33,775 nt of DNA from CAZWVM01 sp964637705 (GTDB taxonomy: Bacteria > UBA8481): assembly GCA_964637705.1 (NCBI GenBank), contig CAZWVM010000011.1, forward strand, positions 1 through 33,775, read 5' to 3'. Positions 24,554 through 31,589 of the stretch are shown in pieces; position 1 is the first letter of the stretch; each line of letters begins with the position of its first letter. A program made the position numbers and the translations under genes. The notes beneath the pieces were generated by a model. The model was not told the origin of the DNA. It made no database searches and saw only the letters and a program-made list of their open reading frames with translations.

Positions 24554-26458
24554 ATGACCACCGTCTCCTTCCTCGAATCCCCCCGGCGGCGCGTCGCCTT
24601 CCTCGCGCTCCTGCCCGCCCTGTGCGCGGCGCTTGTCTACGTTCAGGTCCTCGATTTCGCATTCATCAACATGGACGACGACCTCTTCGTCTACGACAAC
24701 CCCTACGTCAAGCTCGGTCTCTCGCCGGTCTCGCTGCGCTGGGCGTGGGAGGCCGGCCTGGTTCACATCTCGCCCTACCTCGACTACTGGCAGCCCGTGA
24801 CCGTTCTTTCACGCCTCGTCGACGCGCAGGTGTACGGTCTCAACCCCACGGGTCACCACTTCACGAATCTCCTTCTCCATGCCCTGAACACCTCCCTCTT
24901 CTTCCTCCTCCTCTTTCGCATGACCTCGGCGGCGGGCCCCAGTCTCCTCGCCGCGGCCCTCTTCGCGGTGCACCCGGCGCACGCGGAATCCGTGGCCTGG
25001 GTCAGCGAGCGCAAGGACGTTCTCTTCCTCTTCTTCGGGCTGCTCTCCCTCCATGCCCTCGTCACCTTCCTGCGTACGGGGCGGCTCGCCTGGGCGGTTC
25101 TCGGGACCCTCGCCCACACGGCGAGCCTCCTCTCCAAGCCCGGCATGGCGCCGCTCCCGTTCCTGCTTCTCTTCCTGGTTCACTGGCCCCTGGGCGGGTT
25201 CCGCTCCTTGTGGCGCCGCTGGCTCGCGGTCTCTCTCCCCCTCATGGCGCTTTCGACCGTCACGGTCCTCCTGATCGCCCGCCGCAGCCTCTCGGGTTCC
25301 TTCGGGCTTCCCGATCCGGTGTTCATCGTGGTCAACACCGTCCACACGCTCTCCGCTTTTGTCGAGCGATTCCTCGTCCCCGTCGCGATCCCGTTCGCCC
25401 AGCCGTGGGGCACGACGGAGATGAGCCACGGTCGTTTCGCCGCCGCGCTCTTCGTCGTATGCCTCGTCAGCGCCGTCTCGCTCCTCGAGGCGCGACGGCG
25501 GCCCTGGCTCGTCACGGGTTGGGCCTGGTTTCTCGCGGGCTGCTACATCATGCAGGGCATCCGCGAGGAGACGCCGAGCCGCCTCACGTACCTGCCCTAC
25601 CTGGGGCTCAACATCATGGCAGCCTGGACGGCCCGCGAGGCCTGGGACCGGCTTCCGCGCCTCCGCCGATTCCTGCCGGCCGCCGCGCTGCTGATCGTCG
25701 CCGCCTACGGTTTCGCCGGGTGGCGTGAGGCATCCTATTGGAAGAACAGCGTCACGCGTTTCCAGAGGGCTCTCGAGGTCAACCCCAGGAACGGCGCCGC
25801 CTGGCGCGGGCTCGGTGTCGCGCTGCTCTTCGAGAAGCGCCACGCCGAGGCCCTGGCGGCCCTCGAACAGGGCCTCGCGGCCAACCCGACCGCCCTCTCG
25901 ATCCTTCTCTGCCGCGGAGTCGTCCTGGACGAGATCGGGGACGAAGAGAATGCGCGGGCGACCTACCTCGAGGTTCTGAGATCCCGTCCTGACTACGATA
26001 TCGCCCTCTACAACCTCGGGCTCATGGCCGCACGGCATCGACGATGGGACGAGGCGGCCCACTGGTTCTCGACCCTCCTGACCCACAGGCCGGACCACAT
26101 CCTCGCGGTCCAGAACCTGGCCCCGGTGCAGGTCGCGCGCGGCGCCCACGGCGAGGCTTTGGCGCTCTACGAGCGCGTGCTGGCGTTCCATTCCGATCCG
26201 CGCCTGATCCGCAACAACCGGGCCATGATTCATTTTCTCGACGGCCGCTTCGACCTGATGCGCGTCGAGGCGGAGAGGGGCTACGATACCGCCGACGGCC
26301 TCGAGCGCTCCCTCCGCTATCTCATGTCCGCGATGCCCGGAGCGCGCGACACGGCGGTGCCGGCCCTGGCCTGGGCCCGCGCGGAGGGCGAGGGCGAGTT
26401 TGCCGAGGCCTTCCGCCGCGTCCTCGGGGATTCGAATCCGGCCGCGTCGACGAACTAG
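24554..26458 (+). CDS. TMTC-like membrane protein with TPR repeats (putative GT-C glycosyltransferase)
   Basis: A 634-residue protein. Residues ~1-395 are polytopic and carry the hallmark of bacterial TMTC/DUF1736-like proteins: FAFINMDDDLFVYDNPYVKLGLSP (an acidic GT-C loop), DYWQPVTVLSRLVDAQVYGLNPTGHHFTNLLLHALNTSLFF, FAVHPAHAESVAWVSERKDVLFLFF and SLLSKPGMAPLPF. Residues ~405-610 hold TPR-type helices (NPRNGAAWRGLGVALLFEKRHAEALAALEQGLAANP and similar). The role may be transfer of a lipid-linked sugar to protein; substrates are unknown. ATG 24554 lacks a ribosome binding site, 13 bases after the DUF2203 stop. Its stop TAG shares the palindrome CTAG with the stop of the convergent gene. Confidence 0.82.
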   Translation: MTTVSFLESPRRRVAFLALLPALCAALVYVQVLDFAFINMDDDLFVYDNPYVKLGLSPVSLRWAWEAGLVHISPYLDYWQPVTVLSRLVDAQVYGLNPTGHHFTNLLLHALNTSLFFLLLFRMTSAAGPSLLAAALFAVHPAHAESVAWVSERKDVLFLFFGLLSLHALVTFLRTGRLAWAVLGTLAHTASLLSKPGMAPLPFLLLFLVHWPLGGFRSLWRRWLAVSLPLMALSTVTVLLIARRSLSGSFGLPDPVFIVVNTVHTLSAFVERFLVPVAIPFAQPWGTTEMSHGRFAAALFVVCLVSAVSLLEARRRPWLVTGWAWFLAGCYIMQGIREETPSRLTYLPYLGLNIMAAWTAREAWDRLPRLRRFLPAAALLIVAAYGFAGWREASYWKNSVTRFQRALEVNPRNGAAWRGLGVALLFEKRHAEALAALEQGLAANPTALSILLCRGVVLDEIGDEENARATYLEVLRSRPDYDIALYNLGLMAARHRRWDEAAHWFSTLLTHRPDHILAVQNLAPVQVARGAHGEALALYERVLAFHSDPRLIRNNRAMIHFLDGRFDLMRVEAERGYDTADGLERSLRYLMSAMPGARDTAVPALAWARAEGEGEFAEAFRRVLGDSNPAASTN

Positions 26459-28353
26459 CGGATTTCGTACAGGCCGACCAGCCCCGCCGCCGTCTCCCGC
26501 GCGATCGCGCGGCAATACGTGTCGCTTTCCAGAAACGAGCGGAGCGTCTCCGTGTCGCGCGCGCAAAGGGGCGGGACTCGCCCCTCCTGGAGATGGGCCA
26601 GGTTGATCGGCATCTCGTTGTACAGGACGTGAGTGAACCCCCGCTCCGCGAGCCAGGCGCCCAGGGCCGCCGGATCGTGGTCGTCGTGGACGCGATCCAG
26701 CAATCGCCCCCGCTCCCAGTATCCGTCGAAAGCCACGACGCGGCGGAAGGGAAAGAGCCGCGTCTCTCCGACCGCCAGCACGCGCGCCCCGGGCGGAAGA
26801 AGCCGGCTGCCCACCGACTGCACGCGGTACGAGTTCAGGTGCTGCTCGAGATAGAGGTCCTCTCCCAGGGATCCCGCGTGGAGCATGAGAGGGCTCGAAA
26901 CGCGCTGGGTCAGGGAGACGGACGCGCCAAGAGAGACGAGGATGCATGCGAGCATCGCCGCGCGGACGAAACGCGACGAACGCGCGATCGCGGCAAAGCC
27001 GGGGAGAGCCAGGACCATGAGCGCGGGCAGGAGGAAGCGAGCCTGGCCGCGCCCCAGCGGGAACCAGAGCAGGATGGCGGCGAATCCCGAGACCGCGATC
27101 CGACGGCCCGTCCGTGTCTCCTTCGCCCCGAAGGCCGCCGCGCAGACGCCCATGAGCAACGCCGCGCCGGAAGGCCCGTCGATGTTTTCCGGAATGGCCT
27201 CCATGAACGAAACCGCCAGGTGCCGCGCGCGCAGCACGAAAAGGGAGGCCCAGGACTCCCTGACCGCGCCGTAATCCGATCCCACGATCGGCGGCAGCGG
27301 CGTCCCCGCGAGAACCGTGCCGCGCAGGGCCCAGAGCGCCGGGAGGAACGCGAGGGCGAAAATCGGGAGAAGGGCTCTTCTCCCCTCCCGCCGGATCTCC
27401 CAGGCCTTCATCGCCGCCAGCGGGCCGGCGAGCAGAACCGACGTCGGTTTCACCGCGAGGGCCGCGCCGAGCAGGAGGCATCCCCACGCGATGCGGCGCG
27501 GCGACGTCGATCCCCTCTCCTCTGCGATGAACCAGGAAAGGGTCCCTGCGGCGAGGCACGAGGCCGCGAGCAGGTCGTCCTTCGTGTGTTGGAGGATGAC
27601 ATGCGCGAGCGGCGAGGCGGCGCAGGCAGCGAGCGCGATGAGAGCCGCCCGGCGGCCGCCCATCCGCCCGGCGATCCTGGCCGCCGCGCCGGCCAGGACC
27701 AGGAGAATGCCGAATCCCAGGAAATTCGCGGCGCGACCCGTGGGATCCAGCGCGATCCATGGGAGAACGACCAGGCCGAAGTGGTGCCAGTACAGGTCAT
27801 ACGCCGGGCCCTCGCCCAGGTTGAAGGTCCCGCGGAGCAGGTATTGAGCGGGCAGGGCGAGATGATACGTCAAGGCGTCCATGCCGGTCGGAGGCGCCGC
27901 GGCAAGTTGCGCGGCCCATCCCAGGGCGGCCGCGGCGACGACGACGAGCAGGCGCTCCTCGTGATCGCAATCCGCGAAGAGCCGCTGCGCCGATTCCATC
28001 GCCTCGCGCATCCTCGGAACGTCTCGGCGGATGCGGACCAGGAGAAGTCCGGGCAGGAAGAGGACGAGGACCGCGGGAACGGAAAGCAGTCCGAGGAAGC
28101 CGAGAATGAAAACCCCCAGCGAGATGGCGATGAGCCCCGCGAGAAAAACCTCTTCGGGCGCGGCCTCCCCCCGTCCCAGGAGGCGCTCGAGCACGGAGCG
28201 GCCCAGGGCTCCCGCGCAGAACATCGCGCAGAGGGACGCGACGAGCGGGAACAGGGTCGCCGCCGGGTCCGCCGGCAAACCGCAGCCGAGCGGCATCGCG
28301 ATCGCGGCGGCAAGAATGGCGGCGGCGAACCCACCCGCGATGCGCGCCGTCAT
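26455..28353 (-). CDS. GT-C type polytopic membrane protein, paralogue 1
   Basis: A 632-residue membrane protein. An early signal-like span is followed by many spans and a GT-39-like loop: PPTGMDALTYHLALPAQYLLRGTFNLGEGPAYDLYWHHFGLVVLP, with an acidic residue (Asp) as in GT-C glycosyltransferases. HTKDDLLAASCLAAGTLSWFIAEE and WFPLGRGQARFLLPALMVLALPGFA follow. The C-terminal ~130 residues are soluble (LPPGARVLAVGETRLFPFRRVVAFDGYWERGRLLD, ERGFTHVLYNEMPINL). It is a paralogue of the next upstream gene, with the same order and C-terminal module. ATG 28353 overlaps that gene's stop by 4 bases. A longer open frame upstream reads antisense-like through the neighbour and is rejected. The sugar donor and acceptor are unknown. 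Confidence 0.78.
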   Translation of the reverse strand: MTARIAGGFAAAILAAAIAMPLGCGLPADPAATLFPLVASLCAMFCAGALGRSVLERLLGRGEAAPEEVFLAGLIAISLGVFILGFLGLLSVPAVLVLFLPGLLLVRIRRDVPRMREAMESAQRLFADCDHEERLLVVVAAAALGWAAQLAAAPPTGMDALTYHLALPAQYLLRGTFNLGEGPAYDLYWHHFGLVVLPWIALDPTGRAANFLGFGILLVLAGAAARIAGRMGGRRAALIALAACAASPLAHVILQHTKDDLLAASCLAAGTLSWFIAEERGSTSPRRIAWGCLLLGAALAVKPTSVLLAGPLAAMKAWEIRREGRRALLPIFALAFLPALWALRGTVLAGTPLPPIVGSDYGAVRESWASLFVLRARHLAVSFMEAIPENIDGPSGAALLMGVCAAAFGAKETRTGRRIAVSGFAAILLWFPLGRGQARFLLPALMVLALPGFAAIARSSRFVRAAMLACILVSLGASVSLTQRVSSPLMLHAGSLGEDLYLEQHLNSYRVQSVGSRLLPPGARVLAVGETRLFPFRRVVAFDGYWERGRLLDRVHDDHDPAALGAWLAERGFTHVLYNEMPINLAHLQEGRVPPLCARDTETLRSFLESDTYCRAIARETAAGLVGLYEIR

Positions 28354-30203
28354 GGTTGGGGTCCTCCCGTATCCGGCGGAATCTCGTAGAGTCCCATCGG
28401 CGAATCGCGCTCCCGGATCAAGGGCGTCAGGCGCCCGAGCATCGCGACGACGGTCGACTCGTCGTTCTCGCAGTTCGGCAGGACGGCGGCACGCGCGAAG
28501 GCGGGCTCCATCGCCCCGGAAGGAACGAAGAGAACGTGGGTATAGCCGCGGGAACGTAATTCGGTCTCCAGTCGCTTCGGGTCGTGGTGAACATGGGCCC
28601 ACACCAAGGCGCGGCTCGGTTCCCGGTATCCGTCGAAATCGGCCCGGCGGTGGAGATGGAAGGACCTGTACTCGTTCACGAGAAGGACGCGGGCATCGGG
28701 AGGCAGGTCCGCTGCCCCGACGCGCTGCACGAGATAGCTCTTCTGCCACTTCATGACGTAGCCGACTTCGTCGAGCCCCCCGGCGAGGTAGGTGAAGGTT
28801 CCATGGGTTCGCTCGAGGAAGCCGACACCGGTGGCGAGGGAGACGGCCAGCGCGATGTGAAGCGCAAGACGCAGCGGTGTCGGCCACGAGGTGAAACGGG
28901 AGGCCGAGACCGCCGCCAGGGCCACGGCGAGCGGCAGGAGAAGGCGCGCCTGACCCTGTCCGATGGCGAACCACAAGGCGATCGAGAAGGTCAAGGCCGT
29001 GATGATCGGGCGACGCCTGAGTGCTCCGCCGGAGACGAAGAGGCCGAGGGCCGGAAGGAGCAGCAAGAGCGGGCCCGCGGGAGCGTCCAAGGACGCCGAT
29101 GGGACCCGAACGGCGCCATTCACGAGTTGATACAGGCTTTCCAGCGGTGACGATGCGGCGACATCGATCGCGGCGTTTGCGGTGAAGAAGGGCTCCCCCG
29201 ATGCCCACCAGCCGCGAAGCCCCCAGAAGAGAGGAAGGGGCAGGGCGGCGAGCCAGAAGCGAAGCCTGGTGCGCGACACCGGCGGCGCGAAAGCGAGCCC
29301 GAAGGGAACGACCGTCAGGGCCGTCCCGGGATCGACGGCGACTGCGGCCCCGGCGAAGAAACCGCCCCACGCGGTCCTCAGTCTCTCCTCCCTGCCCGTC
29401 GAAAGGAGGGAGTGGATCGTCGCGACCACGCAGGCCGAGGCGAGGATGTCGGATTCGGACCGTGCCACCAGGTAGAGGAGAAGCGGCGAGGATGCAACGA
29501 CCGCGGCCGCGAAACGCCCCGATTCACGGTCTCCCGCGGAAGCGGCCATCGAAGCCGCCCCGCCCGCGAGCGCGGCGAAAAAGAACCAGGCGTAGAGGTG
29601 CGCACCCATGCCGCCCGGATCGATCCCGAGTGTCGGCATGAGGGCCATCGTATGCTGAAGCCAGTCCAGGTGATCGGAGCCGGTGTCGAGCGGGCGAATC
29701 GAGCCGCGTATGAGGTATTGGTCGGCGAGCCCCAGGTCAAACGCGGAAGCGCCGATCCCGGTGACCGGGCTCCATGCTGAGAACCATGCGACACCCAGGG
29801 ACAGGGCCAAAACGAGAAACGTGAAAAGACCGGGGCGGCCGGCGGACGCGAGGTTCGGAACGTACCGTCTCCACCCGCCTCGGGCGAAGAGGATATACAG
29901 CACGGGAAGGAAGAGCGGCAGGAGCACGGCCGTGCGTGAAAGAAGTCCGACGAATCCGAGGAGAAGGGGCCAGATCGAGAGCGCGATCGCACCGATCAGA
30001 AAACGCTCCCAGGGACGGGAGTCCGGCAGTTCCCTCGCGAGCCCGCCGCCGATAAGGAACGCGGAGCCGGCGGAGAGGCAGGCGGCCAGGAGGGCGATGG
30101 CATGGGACAGGGGGGCGGCCGGCAGGCCGGAATCGAACTGGAGAACGAGAGCGGCGGCCCAGCCGAGGAGCGCGACGAGGAATAGTGGGAATGGCGTCTT
30201 CAC
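28350..30203 (-). CDS. GT-C type polytopic membrane protein, paralogue 2
   Basis: A 617-residue membrane protein, paralogous to the downstream gene. It has ~10-12 spans, a loop with ASAFDLGLADQYLIRGSIRPLDTGSDHLDWLQHTMALMP (acidic and His residues as in GT-C enzymes), ARSESDILASACVVATIHSLLS, and WFAIGQGQARLLLPLAVALAAV. The soluble C-terminal part reads LPPDARVLLVNEYRSFHLHRRADFDGYREPSRALVW and LRSRGYTHVLFVPSGAM, matching the paralogue. It may glycosylate a cell-surface component; the neighbouring pilins are a tempting but unproven target. The GTG start 30203 has no ribosome binding site; a TAGACT hexamer (30221-30216) ends 12 bases upstream. It is separated from the pilin gene by a terminator. 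Confidence 0.78.
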   Translation of the reverse strand: MKTPFPLFLVALLGWAAALVLQFDSGLPAAPLSHAIALLAACLSAGSAFLIGGGLARELPDSRPWERFLIGAIALSIWPLLLGFVGLLSRTAVLLPLFLPVLYILFARGGWRRYVPNLASAGRPGLFTFLVLALSLGVAWFSAWSPVTGIGASAFDLGLADQYLIRGSIRPLDTGSDHLDWLQHTMALMPTLGIDPGGMGAHLYAWFFFAALAGGAASMAASAGDRESGRFAAAVVASSPLLLYLVARSESDILASACVVATIHSLLSTGREERLRTAWGGFFAGAAVAVDPGTALTVVPFGLAFAPPVSRTRLRFWLAALPLPLFWGLRGWWASGEPFFTANAAIDVAASSPLESLYQLVNGAVRVPSASLDAPAGPLLLLLPALGLFVSGGALRRRPIITALTFSIALWFAIGQGQARLLLPLAVALAAVSASRFTSWPTPLRLALHIALAVSLATGVGFLERTHGTFTYLAGGLDEVGYVMKWQKSYLVQRVGAADLPPDARVLLVNEYRSFHLHRRADFDGYREPSRALVWAHVHHDPKRLETELRSRGYTHVLFVPSGAMEPAFARAAVLPNCENDESTVVAMLGRLTPLIRERDSPMGLYEIPPDTGGPQP

Positions 30204-30241
30204 GAAATCGCGGACAGTCTATCGCGCCGTGGAGACAAAAG

Positions 30242-30276
30242 AAAAGCGCTCATGCCCGAAGGCATGAGCGCCTTTT
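30242..30276 (-). terminator. Strong bidirectional terminator after pilin 1
   Basis: A perfect 11-bp stem, GCGCTCATGCC, with a four-base loop (UUCG type on the minus strand), flanked by AAAA and TTTT. It can end transcription in both directions. It follows the pilin stop by ~50 bases and insulates the GT-C genes. Confidence 0.85.
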
Positions 30277-30325
30277 AAGACAACGCTAACCGATCGCGGG
30301 AGCCTCGGCTCCGTGAGATCGTTTC

Positions 30326-30757
30326 TTACAGGGTCGTGGCGGAAGCGGCTCCCACGACGCCGTTGGAGCTGCTGTAATACTGGTAGTTGTCCGCCGTGGT
30401 CGCAACGCCGTCGCAACCGTTGCCGTTGTTCACGGTCACCTGGAGAGTGTAGACCGTTCCGTCACCCTTGTAATTGTAGGTGCCGTTCCAGGGCGTGGAA
30501 GGAACCGTGGTCATATACGTGGTCTGCAGGTAGGTCGACGCCGTCGTCCCGTTCGCCGCAGTGAAGGTCGGATACATCTTGTTGTCGGCGAAATACATCG
30601 TGAGGGCTCCGTTGAGAGACCCGAAAATGCCCTGGACCTGCCCGACCTTCGACGTGCAGATCGCGTTGAAGAGCTTCGGCAGCGCGATGGCCGCCAGAAT
30701 CCCGATGATTGCCACAACGACGAGAAGTTCGATCAGTGTGAAACCACGCTTCCTCAT
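30326..30757 (-). CDS. Type IV pilin / pseudopilin-like major subunit, paralogue 1
   Basis: A 143-residue prepilin. The leader MRKRG is followed by the cleavage site G|FTLIE (mature Phe1, Glu5) and the hydrophobic helix LIELLVVVAIIGILAAIALP. The globular part starts KLFNAICTSKVGQVQG, with GSLNGALTMYFADNKMYPT, like the N-terminal region of PilA and GspG. Two Cys residues (in ICTSK and GNGCDG) could form a disulfide. GGAGG lies eight bases before ATG 30757, and a sigma-54 promoter precedes it. It could be a pilus subunit or a type II secretion pseudopilin; the paralogue and sigma-54 control favour a pilus. The assembly machinery is outside the window. The longer frame to 30862 crosses the promoter and is rejected. 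Confidence 0.88.
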   Translation of the reverse strand: MRKRGFTLIELLVVVAIIGILAAIALPKLFNAICTSKVGQVQGIFGSLNGALTMYFADNKMYPTFTAANGTTASTYLQTTYMTTVPSTPWNGTYNYKGDGTVYTLQVTVNNGNGCDGVATTADNYQYYSSSNGVVGAASATTL

Positions 30758-30800
30758 GCCCTGAACCTCCAATAGTTTTTGATTTCTATCACCAATTGTT

Positions 30801-30817
30801 TGCAAAGCTTGTGCCAA
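30801..30817 (-). promoter_or_regulatory. Sigma-54 promoter of pilin 1
   Basis: The minus strand reads TTGGCACAAGCTTTGCA, matching the sigma-54 consensus TGGCACN5TTGCA with the required GG-N10-GC spacing. The start of transcription would fall near 30790, giving a ~33-base leader with the GGAGG site. The surrounding 200 bases are markedly AT-rich compared with the rest of the window. Confidence 0.85.
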
Positions 30818-30824
30818 CTTCAAA

Positions 30825-30840
30825 CAAAGATCCGTCTTTG
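30825..30840. repeat. Palindrome just upstream of the sigma-54 promoter of pilin 1
   Basis: CAAAGA-TCCG-TCTTTG is a perfect 6-bp inverted repeat with a four-base centre, eight bases upstream of the -24 box. A second palindrome, GTAATATTAC, lies at 30878-30887. Either may bind a regulator; activators of sigma-54 normally bind further upstream, so the first could instead be a repressor or IHF-adjacent site. Confidence 0.4.
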
Positions 30841-30958
30841 GTTTTATTGTTGTTGCATTCACTTGGTGTTACTAAACGTAATATTACCGACTCTGAAGCG
30901 TCATACTTTTGACTCATGCTCGTGTCGCTTTGGATGAGGAGAAAACCCGAAGGATCGA

Positions 30959-31381
30959 TCAGCAGGGATCGTCCACGGACTGGAAGACGGTCCCGTTCGC
31001 ACTTCCGTAGAAGATGTAGTTGTCGTTCGTGCCGGCGTTTCCATCACACCCGAGGGCATTGTTCACCGTCACGCAGATGGAATAGGTCGTGCCGTCTCCG
31101 GTGTAGCGGTACGTGCCGCCCCAGGGATTCTGCGGCACGCCCGCCATGTAGGTCGTCACCAGGTAACCCGAAATATCCGCGTTCGAACCGGACGGGTAGA
31201 CCTTGATCTCGGCGATATACATGCTCAGGGCGCCGTTGAGGGAGCCGAAAGTTCCCTGCGCCTGCCCGACCTTCGAGGTACACACGGCGGCGAAGAGCTT
31301 GGGAAGCGCGATGGCGGCCAGGATACCGATGATCGCGACGACGACGAGAAGCTCGATGAGAGTGAATCCGCGGTTCTTCAT
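30959..31381 (-). CDS. Type IV pilin / pseudopilin-like subunit, paralogue 2
   Basis: A 140-residue prepilin closely related to the downstream pilin. Leader MKNRG, cleavage site G|FTLIE, helix LIELLVVVAIIGILAAIALP, then KLFAAVCTSKVGQAQG and GSLNGALSMYIAEIKVYP. The C-terminal half diverges but keeps the WGGTYRYTGDGTTYSICVTVNNALGCDG core and adds a Cys at the last residue (DDPC). GAGGTG lies eight bases before ATG 31381, and a sigma-54 promoter precedes it. Upstream open frame to 31447 includes that promoter and is rejected. The two pilins look like a tandem duplication with separate promoters. No terminator was seen after it before the pilin 1 control region. Confidence 0.87.
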   Translation of the reverse strand: MKNRGFTLIELLVVVAIIGILAAIALPKLFAAVCTSKVGQAQGTFGSLNGALSMYIAEIKVYPSGSNADISGYLVTTYMAGVPQNPWGGTYRYTGDGTTYSICVTVNNALGCDGNAGTNDNYIFYGSANGTVFQSVDDPC

Positions 31382-31435
31382 GCCGGCGACACCTCGCGAA
31401 TTGATCTTGTGCGGCTCATCCCCCGGATTCCGCTC

Positions 31436-31452
31436 AGCAATGCTCATGCCGA
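31436..31452 (-). promoter_or_regulatory. Sigma-54 promoter of pilin 2
   Basis: The minus strand reads TCGGCATGAGCATTGCT, a GG-N10-GC match to sigma-54 with the TTGCT of the -12 box. The start would be near 31425, with a ~44-base leader. A repeated TTGAGAG (plus strand, 31454-31460 and 31469-31475) lies just upstream and might bind an activator. Confidence 0.7.
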
Positions 31453-31497
31453 ATTGAGAGTACAGGAGTTGAGAGCGGCGCGCAAGCGCGGAAAATG

Positions 31498-31577
31498 AAA
31501 AAACGGCGCTCCGGCGTCAAAAAACCGGCCCCGCTCGGCTTGGTGAGCGGAGACCGGGCGGCGCCGGAACGCCGTCG
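31498..31577 (-). terminator. Nested double terminator after ppdK
   Basis: On the minus strand an inner hairpin (CCGG-CCGCTC against GAGCGG-CCGG) is followed by TTTTTT. An outer arm pair (ACGGCGTTCCGGCG against CGCCGGAGCGCCGT, one mismatch) encloses it and is followed by a second TTTTTT. The two stems can form one structure. It lies 13 bases past the ppdK stop. Confidence 0.8.
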
Positions 31578-31589
31578 AAACCTGTTGCG

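Noticed and set aside
24809..27760. A 983-codon open frame on the minus strand, and a 781-codon plus-strand frame at 26044-28389
   Set aside because: Both cross stop codons and starts of real genes on the other strand and have Arg/Gly-rich shadow composition.
30757..30862. N-terminal extension of pilin 1 to 30862 (and of pilin 2 to 31447)
   Set aside because: Both extensions cross a sigma-54 promoter and place the prepilin leader 22-35 residues inside; clear ribosome binding sites mark the shorter starts.
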